Assembly: GCA_029227655.1 (NCBI GenBank)
Contig: JAQYAI010000122.1
Span: 1-34,291, forward strand
Reading direction: 5' to 3'
Length of the DNA stretch: 34,291 bases
Origin: a bacterium
Lineage (GTDB): Bacteria; Bacillota; Clostridia; Lachnospirales; Lachnospiraceae
Positions 24,924 through 34,257 of this stretch are shown here, piece by piece (the first letter of the stretch is position 1; each line of letters begins with the position of its first letter). The notes below the pieces were generated by a model. The model was not told where the DNA came from. It saw only the letters and a program-made list of their open reading frames with translations, and did no database searches. The translations under genes were made by a program, and so were the position numbers.

Positions 24924-24964
24924 AAAGAGCAGCCCATCATATCAATGATCATGGCTGCTCTTTT
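24924..24964. terminator. Terminator between the DUF4867-like gene and dppA
   Basis: AAAGAGCAGCC and GGCTGCTCTTT (11 bp) with an inner ATCAT/ATGAT stem; the plus strand continues TTTTACTATTTTTT. It can also end dppA transcripts, with a weaker U-tract on that side. Confidence 0.88.
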
Positions 24965-24972
24965 ACTATTTT

Positions 24973-25773
24973 TTAATATACTATAAAAGAATGTGCTACA
25001 ACAATATCATGATAATTATCAGATTCTACACAATTTGTTCTTTCATCAACAGCTTTTACCCCTGGGAAAAAAGACATCTGATATGCTTTTTTCAAATCTT
25101 TGTAATTTGCTTTATAAATAAATTTTTCCGGCAGCTTAATTTTCCCTTTCGAAAAATCTTTTGAAAGTGCTTCTTTCACTTTGCATTTTAACTCTTCTAT
25201 TACTGTCTGCGGATCTTTATTGATTGTGGACGCTCCACATCCTGATTTTGTTGACACAGTCGTAATTTCGGGAACCATCTCTTTTGCAAGATTGCAGATT
25301 CCTTCATCCCCGGAAAGAAAAAGAACAGGAACGTTCATCATTGCAGCCGTGTAACTGTTCAACATAAATTCGCTCAAAGGTTTTCCATTCAGAGTAATAT
25401 AATTGGTATTTCCTGTTGAAGTATGAGAAAGAGGACTTTCTGGGCTTCCTGCTGGAGAATGATATCCCACATACAGAACCCCATCAAAACTCTCGTCTAA
25501 TCCAAACATCATATTATATGGATGCCCGCTCTTTCCACGAATTAGTGTGACACCCTTTGGCATCCTCATGGGATCGATATTTGTTGCATCTCCATGACCG
25601 TCTTTCACAACAATCTCAGCTACCCCTGCTTCTAATGCAGCCTCACATACTGCAACTACTTCTTCCGTCATTCTTTTCGCAAACGCCTGATAACGGCTTT
25701 CCGTATTATGTGTCTCTGCAGACAATGTCGTTCCTGTACATCCTTCAATGTCTGCGCTAATAAACAGTTTCAT
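24973..25773 (-). CDS. dppA: D-aminopeptidase, M55 family (DppA type)
   Basis: Zinc peptidase that removes N-terminal D-amino acids; B. subtilis DppA cleaves D-Ala-D-Ala and related short peptides. 266 residues, standard for M55. The zinc ligands follow the family pattern: Asp8 and Glu10 (SADIEG), His in DGHG, His in GYHSPAG and Glu in SGDEG. No signal peptide, so it acts in the cytoplasm on imported peptides. It follows the five-gene peptide ABC transporter, 70 bases after oppF, but with a terminator-like hairpin between. The start has AGGAGG just upstream. In B. subtilis, dppA is also part of a peptide transporter operon. Confidence 0.94.
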   Translation of the reverse strand: MKLFISADIEGCTGTTLSAETHNTESRYQAFAKRMTEEVVAVCEAALEAGVAEIVVKDGHGDATNIDPMRMPKGVTLIRGKSGHPYNMMFGLDESFDGVLYVGYHSPAGSPESPLSHTSTGNTNYITLNGKPLSEFMLNSYTAAMMNVPVLFLSGDEGICNLAKEMVPEITTVSTKSGCGASTINKDPQTVIEELKCKVKEALSKDFSKGKIKLPEKFIYKANYKDLKKAYQMSFFPGVKAVDERTNCVESDNYHDIVVAHSFIVY

Positions 25774-25785
25774 ATCATTCCTCCT

Positions 25786-25825
25786 AAAACAAAATGCAGA
25801 AGGACTTCACTCATGTCCTCCTGCA
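25786..25825 (-). terminator. Internal hairpin with U-tract between oppF and dppA
   Basis: TGCAG-G-AGGAC pairs with GTCCT-T-CTGCA (11 bp, one G-U) and is followed by TTTTGTTTT, directly before the dppA ribosome site. Probably partial termination or an mRNA-processing site in the transporter operon. Confidence 0.78.
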
Positions 25826-25843
25826 CTTTTATACGCATTTAAA

Positions 25844-26824
25844 TTATTTCTGTTCACTATATAAGTGACAATATACCTCATGGCCTGGTGCGATTTCGAC
25901 CCTTTCTGGTACTTTTTCTTTACAGATCCCCATGCATTTTGGACATCTTGTATGAAATTTACACCCTGTTGGTGGATTAAGCGCTGAAGGAATATTACCT
26001 TCAAGAATAATTCTTTCCTTCTTAGCCGTTGGATCCGGAATTGGTACAGCTGAAAGAAGTGCCTGTGTATATGGATGACAAGGATTTCGATATAATTCCT
26101 TTTTGTCTGCGACTTCTACAAAGTTACCTAAATACATAACCCCTACTCTGTCACTGATATGTTCCACAACACTTAAGTCATGTGCAACAAAAATATAAGT
26201 GAGGTTAAATTCCTTCTTAAGCTGATTCATCAGATTCAGCACCTGTGACTGAATCGATACATCCAATGCGGATACAGGTTCATCGGCAATAATAAGCTTT
26301 GGTTCAACTGCAAGTGCTCTTGCAATGCCAATTCGCTGTCTCTGACCACCACTGAACTCATGTGGATAACGGTTCACGTGATAAACATCAAGACCAACTT
26401 TTCTTACTAGATCGATAACTTTTTCATCAATCTCTTCTTTTGTTTTTGCAAGCCCATGAATTTTTAATGGCTCTGCAATAATATCATGAACCGACATTCT
26501 TGGATTCAGTGAAGCATACGGATCCTGGAATACCATCTGCATTCCCTTACGAATAGGACGCATTTCTTTTGGCGATAATTTTGCAATTTCCTGTCCATCA
26601 AAATAAATCTGCCCATCTGTTGGTTCGATAAGTTTACAAATTGCTTTTCCCAAAGTAGACTTTCCACATCCGGATTCTCCTACGATTCCGAATACTTCGC
26701 CTTCTTTAATCTCAATATCTACACCATCCACAGCTTTTACATAAGATGGCTTCTGAAAGAGTCCATTATTCACTGGATAATACACTTTAACGCCTTCGGT
26801 CTTTAATAAAATATTATCCGACAT
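25844..26824 (-). CDS. oppF: Oligopeptide ABC transporter ATP-binding protein (OppF type)
   Basis: ATPase subunit of the peptide importer, 326 residues. Walker A GESGCGKST (about 50-58), Q-loop, signature LSGGQRQR, Walker B LIIADEPVSALD and the H-loop His in VAHDLSV are all intact. The C-terminal oligopeptide motif GCKFHTRCPKCMGIC carries the cysteines that in related OppD/F proteins can hold an iron-sulfur cluster. It starts one base after the OppD stop, so translation is coupled. It pairs with OppD to power the OppB/OppC channel. Confidence 0.95.
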   Translation of the reverse strand: MSDNILLKTEGVKVYYPVNNGLFQKPSYVKAVDGVDIEIKEGEVFGIVGESGCGKSTLGKAICKLIEPTDGQIYFDGQEIAKLSPKEMRPIRKGMQMVFQDPYASLNPRMSVHDIIAEPLKIHGLAKTKEEIDEKVIDLVRKVGLDVYHVNRYPHEFSGGQRQRIGIARALAVEPKLIIADEPVSALDVSIQSQVLNLMNQLKKEFNLTYIFVAHDLSVVEHISDRVGVMYLGNFVEVADKKELYRNPCHPYTQALLSAVPIPDPTAKKERIILEGNIPSALNPPTGCKFHTRCPKCMGICKEKVPERVEIAPGHEVYCHLYSEQK

Positions 26825-26825
26825 C

Positions 26826-27815
26826 CTAATTTCCTCCTTTCACATCTTCACATCTCCAGCATTTGCTCTGGTGACCGTTGCCCAAATCAAAGAAACCTGG
26901 TTCTTCTTCATGACAACGTTCCGTAGCATATTTACAGCGAGGTGCAAATTTACATCCTTTTGGCATATATTTTGGATTAGGAACATTACCTGGAATAGAG
27001 TCCAGTTCTTCTACCTCTTCACCCATTTTTGGGATGGATGCCAAAAGCCCTTCTGTATAAGGATGACTTGGGTTCTTGAACAAATCATATACATTTGCTT
27101 TTTCGACCACACGTCCACAATACATAACTACAACATCATCACAGACTTCAGCTACTACACCAAGGTCATGTGTGATAAACAGTATTGATGTCCCAATATC
27201 TTTTTTCAGTCGATTCATAAGGTCAAGAATCTGTGCCTGAATTGTAACATCAAGTGCTGTTGTTGGTTCATCCGCAATCAGAATCTTCGGATTACATACA
27301 AGAGCCATCGCAATCATAACACGCTGTCTCTGTCCACCAGAAAGCTGGAAAGGATATTCATTTATCATTTTCTCCACACGTGGAAGTCCTGTCTTCTTCA
27401 GAATACCGATGGTCATCTGTTTTGCTTCTTCTTTTGATACCTTCTGATGAAGCAGAATATTTTCCATAATCTGGTCCCCGATCTTCATTACAGGGTTAAG
27501 ACTTGTCATAGGTTCCTGGAAGATCATGGAGATGTCTCTACCACGCATTTCTCTTCTTTCTTCGTCAGAACATTTTAAAATATCCCTACCCTCAAGAAAA
27601 ATTTCACCTTCTACAACTTTACCGGTCGTTCCCATCAAAAGACCCATAAGAGAAAGTGCCGTAACACTCTTTCCACTTCCGGACTCTCCAACGATTCCTA
27701 ATGTAGCACCTTTTTTTAATTCAATATCCACACCGTCTACTGATTTCACAGTTCCATTGTCAGTAAAGAAATAAGTGTGCATATTTTTAATCTCTAAAAT
27801 ATTATTGTTTTCCAT
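26826..27815 (-). CDS. oppD: Oligopeptide ABC transporter ATP-binding protein (OppD type)
   Basis: ATPase subunit, 329 residues. Walker [10 protein letters not shown] (about 42-50), signature LSGGQRQR, Walker [12 protein letters not shown] and [11 protein letters not shown] are intact. The C-terminal Cys-rich motif [15 protein letters not shown] is followed by two more Cys in CWRC near the end. It follows oppC by 14 bases and ends one base before oppF. A heterodimer of OppD and OppF is the normal arrangement in this transporter class. Confidence 0.95.
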   Translation of the reverse strand: MENNNILEIKNMHTYFFTDNGTVKSVDGVDIELKKGATLGIVGESGSGKSVTALSLMGLLMGTTGKVVEGEIFLEGRDILKCSDEERREMRGRDISMIFQEPMTSLNPVMKIGDQIMENILLHQKVSKEEAKQMTIGILKKTGLPRVEKMINEYPFQLSGGQRQRVMIAMALVCNPKILIADEPTTALDVTIQAQILDLMNRLKKDIGTSILFITHDLGVVAEVCDDVVVMYCGRVVEKANVYDLFKNPSHPYTEGLLASIPKMGEEVEELDSIPGNVPNPKYMPKGCKFAPRCKYATERCHEEEPGFFDLGNGHQSKCWRCEDVKGGN

Positions 27816-27829
27816 ACACTACCTCTTCC

Positions 27830-28708
27830 TTATTCTGATAATTTTGGATCTAATGCATCGCGAAGACCATCGCCCAACAAGTTAAATGCCAGTACCGTTA
27901 AGAAAATTGCAAGGCCTGGGAATAATGTAATATGCATGCTTTGCATCATATAGTTTCTTCCGTTGCTGAGAAGAAGACCCCATTCTGGTGTCGGTGGCTG
28001 TGCTCCCATTCCAAGAAAGCTAAGGCTGGATGCTGTTAAAATTGAGTTACCGATAGACATTGTATACTGTACAATGATATTTGGAATTGCTCCAGGTAAA
28101 ATATGCTGGAACAAAATTCTCGCATCACTTGCCCCCAGACTCTTTGCTGCCTGAACAAACACGCTGCCTTTCAATGACAATGTTGCGCTTCGTACCAAAC
28201 GCGCAAACGTTGGAGTACTAAATACCGCAACCGCAATCACAACATTTCCAAGTCCACTTCCTAAGATCGCAACGATAGCAATAGCAAGAATAATACCAGG
28301 AAAAGCAAAGAGCACATCACAGATTCTCATAATAAGAGAATCAAGAAATCCTCCATAATAACCGCCAATAAGTCCAAGGAGCGTTCCACATATTGCCCCG
28401 ATTGTTACCGAAAACAAACCTACTGCAAGAGAGATTCTCGTACCGCAGATTACTCGCGAGAAAAGATCTCGTCCAAATTCATCTGTTCCAAACCAATGTG
28501 CAGAAGATGGCCCCTGCATAATGGCACTATAATCATATTCATTAATTCCATATGGTGCAATTTTATAACTGATAAAGGAAAGCACCACTAAAAACAAAAT
28601 AAAAACCAATGCAACAAGTGCTGTTTTCTGTTTTTTGAATTTTCTTACAAATTCTTTAAAGGGAGTTTTAATATCGTCTTTTTCTGTTTTTACAACTTCT
28701 TTTGCCAT
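27830..28708 (-). CDS. oppC: Peptide ABC transporter permease (OppC type)
   Basis: Membrane subunit of 292 residues with six helices. A basic cytoplasmic N-terminal stretch (about 1-30) precedes helix 1, then [16 protein letters not shown], a hallmark of DppC/OppC permeases, near residue 71. The EAA-type loop [20 protein letters not shown] is the contact site for the ATPases. It lies 17 bases after oppB in the same operon. Confidence 0.95.
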   Translation of the reverse strand: MAKEVVKTEKDDIKTPFKEFVRKFKKQKTALVALVFILFLVVLSFISYKIAPYGINEYDYSAIMQGPSSAHWFGTDEFGRDLFSRVICGTRISLAVGLFSVTIGAICGTLLGLIGGYYGGFLDSLIMRICDVLFAFPGIILAIAIVAILGSGLGNVVIAVAVFSTPTFARLVRSATLSLKGSVFVQAAKSLGASDARILFQHILPGAIPNIIVQYTMSIGNSILTASSLSFLGMGAQPPTPEWGLLLSNGRNYMMQSMHITLFPGLAIFLTVLAFNLLGDGLRDALDPKLSE

Positions 28709-28725
28709 TCTCTTATCCTCCCCTC

Positions 28726-29655
28726 TTAACTTAACTTAATTTCTGGATTGAGTACTGCGTACAGTATGTCAACCAGTAAATTGATAATGATGAAATGAAG
28801 AGAGAAGATCAGAATCAATGACTGAATTGCCGGATAATCACGGTAATTTACAGACTCAATCAACAAACTTCCCAGTCCAGGAAACGCGAATACACTTTCT
28901 GTTACAACGGATCCGCCAAGCAAGAATCCGAACTGTAACCCGATAACGGTTACTACGGAGATCATAGAATTGCGGAATGCATGTTTCCAGACTACCATTT
29001 TTTCCTTGATACCTTTCGCACGTGCTGTACGAACATAGTCTTCTTTTAATACTTCAATCAGAGAAGACCTTGTAAAACGTGCCACTACAGCTGCAACACT
29101 TGTTCCAAGTGTGAATGCAGGAAGCACAAGATTTGCAAATGAATCTGCTCCGGTCGTAGGGAACCATCCCAGATTAACTGCAAATACAATAATCAACATA
29201 AATCCTATCCAGAATGACGGCATGGATATCCCCGATACTGCCAATGTCATTCCTGTATAATCCTGCCACTTACTTCGGTTCTTTCCGGACCATACACCTA
29301 AAAGAATCCCTACCACAGAACTCCATGCCAAACTAAGAAGTGTCAATCTGACTGTATTGGCATAACGGTTAGCAATCTCTGTTGCTACCGGTCGCTTTGT
29401 ACGAAGCGATGTTCCCAGGTCACCTTTACAAAGACCTGTAACATATTTTACAAACTGTGTAGGAATTGGTTCATTTAACCCCAACGCTTCTCGAACAACT
29501 TCGATATCCTCTTGTGTAGCCTGAGGCCCTGCAACTAACTGTGCAGGGTCCCCAGGAATCATTCTTACAAAAAAGAATACAAAAGTTACAACCAATATCA
29601 GTGTCGGGATTACCTCAATAATTCTTTTTACCAAATATCTAAGCATCGAAATCAC
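28726..29655 (-). CDS. oppB: Peptide ABC transporter permease (OppB type)
   Basis: Membrane subunit of 309 residues with six helices. The opening [17 protein letters not shown] and [14 protein letters not shown] are typical of OppB/DppB. The ATPase-contact loop is visible as [20 protein letters not shown] near residue 210. Second gene of the operon, 26 bases after the binding protein. An upstream ATG three codons before MLRYLVKR is used here; either is possible. Confidence 0.95.
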   Translation of the reverse strand: MISMLRYLVKRIIEVIPTLILVVTFVFFFVRMIPGDPAQLVAGPQATQEDIEVVREALGLNEPIPTQFVKYVTGLCKGDLGTSLRTKRPVATEIANRYANTVRLTLLSLAWSSVVGILLGVWSGKNRSKWQDYTGMTLAVSGISMPSFWIGFMLIIVFAVNLGWFPTTGADSFANLVLPAFTLGTSVAAVVARFTRSSLIEVLKEDYVRTARAKGIKEKMVVWKHAFRNSMISVVTVIGLQFGFLLGGSVVTESVFAFPGLGSLLIESVNYRDYPAIQSLILIFSLHFIIINLLVDILYAVLNPEIKLS

Positions 29656-29681
29656 CTTTCATTGGTTCAACAAATTGCCTC

Positions 29682-31349
29682 TTATTCAGCTGCCATTCTG
29701 GCATTTCTGATCCAGAGTCCGCCATCAGGCATATTACCTACATTGATAATGTTTTTATTGTTTGCCCATGTATTGCTGTCAAATGCAAGGCATACAAGCG
29801 GTGATTCTTCCCAGATAATATCCTGAATTTCTGCGTAACACTCAGATCTCTTATCTGGATCTGCTGTTCCAAGAGCATCGTAAAGAAGTTCATCTACTTT
29901 TTCGTTTTCATAGTAGCAGATATTGTAGCTCATTGGTGGTTCAGATTCGATAGCTACGAGTGGACGGATACCCCAGTCAGCATCACCTGTTGATGGAGAC
30001 CATCCAATTGTGTACATATTAACTTCTGCATTCGCTCCTTCTTCTGTACATTTTGATACTTTATCCTGAAGGATCGCATTTTCCATACCATCTAATTCAA
30101 CTGTAATTCCTACCTGCTCCAGCTGCTGCTTGATAAATTCAGCCTGTTTCTGGTTAGCCGTTGTTGATGCAAACATAAGTGTTGTTGTAAATCCATCCGG
30201 ATAGCCAGCTTCTGCCAATAATTCTTTTGCTTTTTCAACATCATATTTGTATACATCATTTGCTTTATGGAACTGTACATTTGTACCAATGATTGAATCT
30301 GCCGGTGTAGCAAGACCATTCTTAACTACTGCACAGTAAGCATCTTTGTCGATTGCATAGTTGATTGCCTGACGTACTCTTACATCATTGAAAGGTGCTT
30401 TCTGGTTGTTCATAAATAAATAACGAACAACGATACTTTCATCAGATTCTGCAACAACGTTTGCATCCTTTGATAATGCTTCAAAGTTTTCACTTGGTAC
30501 TGGCCAAATAAGATCAGCATCTCCAGACTGAATCATGGCAACACGTGTTGCTGATTCTGCTACTGGCTTGAATGTGATTGTCTTAAATCCAGCGTCAGAT
30601 TCTGCGAGTGGTTTGCCATCACAGATTTCTTCGTCATATCCCCACCAGTCTTTGTTAAGTTCCAGTGTAAGATGTTCTCCTGCTACCCATTCTACAAATT
30701 TGTACTGTCCTGTACCTGCTGGATGTGCTGCTGCTTCTTCGCTTCCTTTTGCAATAACTGCAGGGCTTACACATACAGTACATGGATGAGCAAGGTTATT
30801 AACGAACGCACCAAATGGTTTTACAAGTGTAACTTTGATTGTGTATTCATCCACGATTTCTGTCTTGTCAAGAACATTTGAAAGGAATGTTGTTCTTCTA
30901 AGTCCGAGGCTCTTGTCTGCCCAGCGGTCAAAGTTTGCTTTTGCAGCTTCCGCATTCCATGGTGTTCCATCAGAGAATGTTACGCCTTCACGAAGATAAA
31001 ATGTAAATTCTGTAGCTTCGTCATTTGCTTCATAATCTTTTGCGAGCATATTGACAACATTCATGTCTTCGTCAAATCCGAAAAGGCCGTCCATCATTAA
31101 TCTCTGAACATCACCTGAAAGTGTGTCATTCGTGTCAAGTGGATCAAGTGTTGTAAAGTCAACGCTTACGGATGCCACAAGATCATGATCCTGTGATACA
31201 GATTCTCCTGCTGCAATTTCAACAGTTTTTGTAGTTGTTGTGTCTGTCGTGTTCTGTGTATCTTCTGTCTTTTTGTCACCAGATCCACAACCGATTGTTG
31301 CTGCGCCCATCATAAGAACGAGCATACATGCTAAAATTCTCTTTTTCAT
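29682..31349 (-). CDS. oppA: Peptide-binding lipoprotein of the ABC transporter
   Basis: Extracellular substrate-binding protein (SBP_bac_5 family), 555 residues. The signal peptide ends at a lipobox TIGC with lipid-anchored Cys21, followed by a Thr/Asp-rich linker of about 40 residues. The family signatures LDPLDTND and FSDGTPWNAEAAKANFDRW are present. Substrate specificity cannot be read directly; co-transcription with an M55 D-aminopeptidase suggests peptides with D-residues. First gene of the operon, with AAAGGAGG upstream and a good sigma-A promoter. The divergent neighbour is a class C26 hydrolase gene. Confidence 0.95.
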   Translation of the reverse strand: MKKRILACMLVLMMGAATIGCGSGDKKTEDTQNTTDTTTTKTVEIAAGESVSQDHDLVASVSVDFTTLDPLDTNDTLSGDVQRLMMDGLFGFDEDMNVVNMLAKDYEANDEATEFTFYLREGVTFSDGTPWNAEAAKANFDRWADKSLGLRRTTFLSNVLDKTEIVDEYTIKVTLVKPFGAFVNNLAHPCTVCVSPAVIAKGSEEAAAHPAGTGQYKFVEWVAGEHLTLELNKDWWGYDEEICDGKPLAESDAGFKTITFKPVAESATRVAMIQSGDADLIWPVPSENFEALSKDANVVAESDESIVVRYLFMNNQKAPFNDVRVRQAINYAIDKDAYCAVVKNGLATPADSIIGTNVQFHKANDVYKYDVEKAKELLAEAGYPDGFTTTLMFASTTANQKQAEFIKQQLEQVGITVELDGMENAILQDKVSKCTEEGANAEVNMYTIGWSPSTGDADWGIRPLVAIESEPPMSYNICYYENEKVDELLYDALGTADPDKRSECYAEIQDIIWEESPLVCLAFDSNTWANNKNIINVGNMPDGGLWIRNARMAAE

Positions 31350-31427
31350 AATAGCATCTCCTCCTTTGGTTTTTTAATGAAATTTAACTAAATCCTTGTC
31401 ACCATTTATCAATTTCATTATTTAAGT

Positions 31428-31456
31428 AGTATATCATACTCTAGTTTTACCGTCAA
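31428..31456 (-). promoter_or_regulatory. Promoter of the oppA-dppA operon
   Basis: TTGACG (31451-31456), a 17-base spacer and TATACT (31428-31433) on the minus strand, about 80 bases before oppA. It lies in a 258-base divergent intergenic region that is AT-rich. Confidence 0.85.
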
Positions 31457-31503
31457 ACAATTCTTTATTTCTTTATCTCTTTATTTTGTCAAAGTTTTAA
31501 CCC

Positions 31504-31532
31504 TTGACTTTTAATTTTTCAAGACGTATCAT
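31504..31532 (+). promoter_or_regulatory. Promoter of the C26 hydrolase-transaminase unit
   Basis: TTGACT (31504-31509), a 17-base spacer and TATCAT (31527-31532). The -35 boxes of the two divergent promoters are 47 bases apart, so one regulator could act on both. Confidence 0.75.
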
Positions 31533-31607
31533 ATTCAAGGAGCATCATAAGATTTATTATACATCTATAGTTTATTTTATATTCAGCTTCAAAAGGAGAA
31601 TAGTATT

Positions 31608-32324
31608 ATGAAACCAGTCATTGGCATTGTGTCGCATGTCGCAACTGCGAAGAGTCCGCTCGGAACAACATCCCTTGGCAATTCCTATGTCGTTTCTATT
31701 GAAAAGACCGGCGGCACACCACTCATACTTCCATGTTATATCCGCGAATCTGACATGGACACTTATCTAAGTCTTTGCGATGGTTTTTTATTCAGTGGCG
31801 GAATTGACATTTCCCCTTCATATTATAATGAAGAACCACATGTAAAGCTTGGAGCAACAGATCATGCATTGGACGAAAGTCAGATTACCTTTATGAAAAA
31901 AGTCCTTGATCGTGGTAAACCTGTTCTTGGCATCTGCAGAGGTCATCAAGTCCTGACCGTTGCTTCCGGAGGTACTCTTTATCAGGATTTATCGGAACAT
32001 GAAGGTACATACATAAAACATTTTCAGGAAACTGCTATTGGTGATACTTCCCACAAAATCTATTTTGAACCAGATTCGATTTTACATGATATTTTTGGCG
32101 ACTGGATTTATGGAAACAGTTATCATCATCAGTCTACAAAGGACATCGGTCCTGATGTCAAGATTACAGCATATGCCGAGGATAAAATCGTGGAAGCCAT
32201 CCAGATACAATCCCAGAAATTTGCTTTAGGCATACAGTGGCACCCAGAAGCAATGTTCGCCCATGGGGACGAAACAATGCGTCCGCTTTTTGAAGCTTTT
32301 ATTAATGCCTGTAAAACAAATTAA
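31608..32324 (+). CDS. Class C26 gamma-glutamyl peptide hydrolase (PuuD-like)
   Basis: Class I glutamine-amidotransferase-type hydrolase of 238 residues. The nucleophile is Cys110 in LGICRGHQ, with His212 and Glu214 in QWHPEAM completing the triad. GFLFSGGIDISPSYY near residue 60 is typical of the PuuD group. Characterised relatives cut gamma-glutamyl-GABA or other gamma-glutamyl amides. No signal peptide, so it is cytoplasmic. The start has AAAAGGAG upstream. It is followed 36 bases later by a D-amino acid transaminase. In this context gamma-D-glutamyl peptides from cell walls are a plausible substrate, but this is inference. Confidence 0.9.
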   Translation: MKPVIGIVSHVATAKSPLGTTSLGNSYVVSIEKTGGTPLILPCYIRESDMDTYLSLCDGFLFSGGIDISPSYYNEEPHVKLGATDHALDESQITFMKKVLDRGKPVLGICRGHQVLTVASGGTLYQDLSEHEGTYIKHFQETAIGDTSHKIYFEPDSILHDIFGDWIYGNSYHHQSTKDIGPDVKITAYAEDKIVEAIQIQSQKFALGIQWHPEAMFAHGDETMRPLFEAFINACKTN

Positions 32325-32360
32325 CATCCATTTATATTATTAAAGAAAGGATTACTTAAG

Positions 32361-33206
32361 ATGAAAACAGTAGCTTATTATAATGGTACAATTGGCACAA
32401 TTGACGAATTAACAGTTCCAGTAAAAGATCGTGCAGTATACTTCGGAGATGGAATTTACGATGTTGCCGTTGCAGAACAGTATCATCCTTTTACCTTAGA
32501 TGATCACATTAACCGTTTCTTTTGTGGAATCAAACAGCTTAAGCTCCCATTTACAATGACAAAAGACGAATTTCGAGCTTTGATTCTGGAATTACTCCAG
32601 AAAATGGATGCACCTGGTAATGCAATGATCTACTGGCAGGCATCACGTGGAACAGATGACCGTCACCATACATTTCCAGCTGAGGGAATTAACGCCAACC
32701 TTCTGGTAATGATCAAACCATTTAACATGGCAAACGAACTGAAACATATTAACATTATCACTACACCAGAGACCCGTTATTCATACTGTAACATAAAAAC
32801 CATAAACTTAGTACCAAATGTACTTGCATCACAGAAAGCAGCGGAAGCCGGATGTGAAGAAGCAGTCTTCCACAAAGATGGTCTTGTCTCTGAATGCTCA
32901 CACAGCAATATTCATATTTTGAAAAATGGAATGCTTCAAACTGCTCCACTTTCACCAGCGATTCTTCCAGGCATCACAAGAATGCATTTGCTTCAGCTTG
33001 CTCACCAGAACAGCATTCCTGTAAATGAAACAGCATTTACATTAGAACAGCTCATGGATGCAGATGAAGTTCTTACCACAAGTTCTACTGCTCTGGTCCG
33101 CGTTGTAGACAGTGTTGACGGCATCCCGGTTGGGGGAAAAGATCCGGAAACACTCATGACTCTTTATCATGCATATATGAATATGTACGCGGATTGCATA
33201 AAATAA
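32361..33206 (+). CDS. dat: D-amino acid transaminase (class IV, DAT)
   Basis: PLP fold-type IV aminotransferase of 281 residues, the length of Bacillus D-amino acid transaminase. The PLP lysine is Lys146 in NIKTINLVPNVLA, and Glu178 lies in LVSECSHSNI. The loop RGTDDRHHTFP resembles RGTSPRAHQFP of Bacillus DAT, whose Arg and His bind the substrate carboxylate, favouring DAT over branched-chain IlvE. It would exchange D-Ala and 2-oxoglutarate for pyruvate and D-Glu. It follows the C26 hydrolase in one unit, divergent from the peptide transporter and D-aminopeptidase operon. The start has AAAGGA upstream. Confidence 0.92.
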   Translation: MKTVAYYNGTIGTIDELTVPVKDRAVYFGDGIYDVAVAEQYHPFTLDDHINRFFCGIKQLKLPFTMTKDEFRALILELLQKMDAPGNAMIYWQASRGTDDRHHTFPAEGINANLLVMIKPFNMANELKHINIITTPETRYSYCNIKTINLVPNVLASQKAAEAGCEEAVFHKDGLVSECSHSNIHILKNGMLQTAPLSPAILPGITRMHLLQLAHQNSIPVNETAFTLEQLMDADEVLTTSSTALVRVVDSVDGIPVGGKDPETLMTLYHAYMNMYADCIK

Positions 33207-33212
33207 TCTTTC

Positions 33213-33250
33213 AAAAAAAACAGGATTGGTCATAAGCCCAATCCTGTTTT
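33213..33250. terminator. Bidirectional terminator between dat and the ribokinase gene
   Basis: AAAACAGGATTGG and CCAATCCTGTTTT form a 13-bp stem with an 8-base loop. The minus strand continues with a long T-run and the plus strand ends in TTTT, so it serves both converging genes. Confidence 0.92.
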
Positions 33251-33257
33251 GCGTCAA

Positions 33258-34142
33258 TTATAAGAATTTCTCTACTTCTTCCATATATGGAATTGATGGT
33301 GTTGCGCCTTTCCGGGAAACTGCAATTCCCGACGCAATCGCACACATTTTTAATGTTTCTTCCACTGTCTTCCCCTTTAGAACTCCCGCAATGAAATAGC
33401 CTGTGAATGTATCACCCGCCGCCGTAGTATCAATTGCCTCTACTTTACAGATTGGCTGACGGAAGCGTTTGTCTTTGTCCGCATACATCGATCCTTCTCC
33501 GCCAAGTGTGAGAACAATCTTTGCATTTTCATATTTTGCCAAAATACTGTCTACGATCTTATCAGGCTCTGTCTCTCCTCCGGAAATCTGTCCGCCTTCG
33601 ATTTCATTTAACAAGAAGCATGAAATCTTACTCATATCACATTTATCCAGTGCCTGGTCAAACGGTGATGGATTCAAATAAATCTGCATTCCTTTTTCAT
33701 ATGCCTGATCAATAATGTAATCCAGTTCATTAATTTCATTCTGAAGCAGGAGAATATCTCCCTTTTCAAAACCAGAAAGAACTTCATCTACAAATCCTCG
33801 TGTAATAGTGCGATTTCCGCCACCATAAAGAAGAATACAGTTCTGTCCATTCTTATCTACCTGAATAATCGCATGTCCCGTTTTTCCTTCACATACTTTT
33901 ATATAATCATCTTTAATTGCAAATTCTTTTGCTGCCTCCAGGAAAATTCTTCCATCCTCTCCGATCTGACCAGCGTGGTAAACCGGAACCCCAGCCTTCG
34001 CAAGTGCTGCTGACTGATTAAATCCTTTTCCCCCAAGGAATACTTCCATGCCCGTGCTGCTCTGTGTTTCTCCCGGCTGAACCATGTGATCAACCGCATA
34101 TACATAATCAAGATTCATAGATCCGAAATTTAATACTTTCAT
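33258..34142 (-). CDS. Ribokinase-like PfkB carbohydrate kinase
   Basis: 294 residues in the ribokinase family. The first signature GGKGFNQSAALAKAG (about 38-52) and the second DTTAAGDTFTGYF (about 239-251), with the catalytic Asp in AAGD, are both intact. Ribose is likely but other sugars or nucleosides are possible. The start at 34142 is chosen because MKVLNFGSMNLDY is the usual family opening. In-frame upstream starts exist (34166 and 34217); the last would add 25 basic residues without family similarity. No transporter or ribose regulator is visible next to it within the window. Confidence 0.9.
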   Translation of the reverse strand: MKVLNFGSMNLDYVYAVDHMVQPGETQSSTGMEVFLGGKGFNQSAALAKAGVPVYHAGQIGEDGRIFLEAAKEFAIKDDYIKVCEGKTGHAIIQVDKNGQNCILLYGGGNRTITRGFVDEVLSGFEKGDILLLQNEINELDYIIDQAYEKGMQIYLNPSPFDQALDKCDMSKISCFLLNEIEGGQISGGETEPDKIVDSILAKYENAKIVLTLGGEGSMYADKDKRFRQPICKVEAIDTTAAGDTFTGYFIAGVLKGKTVEETLKMCAIASGIAVSRKGATPSIPYMEEVEKFL

Positions 34143-34215
34143 TCTTATTTCCCACTTTCTATCCATTATTTGTGTATTTCCTTTTTCTCGCTTAATACAA
34201 CTTACAATTATCTTC

Positions 34216-34224
34216 ATTATAACA
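34216..34224 (-). promoter_or_regulatory. Extended -10 promoter of the ribokinase gene
   Basis: TG-T-TATAAT on the minus strand, about 70 bases before the start. The -35 region (TTTCTA) is weak, as is usual with extended -10 boxes. Confidence 0.6.
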
Positions 34225-34232
34225 CAAGAAAA

Positions 34233-34257
34233 GGAAGATAGAAAACACCTATCTTCC
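34233..34257 (-). terminator. Hairpin upstream of the ribokinase gene
   Basis: GGAAGATAG and CTATCTTCC form a 9-bp stem with a 7-base loop, followed by TTTTC on the minus strand. It probably ends a minus-strand gene lying beyond the window; the last 22 bases could encode its final codons, but this is too short to call. Confidence 0.6.
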
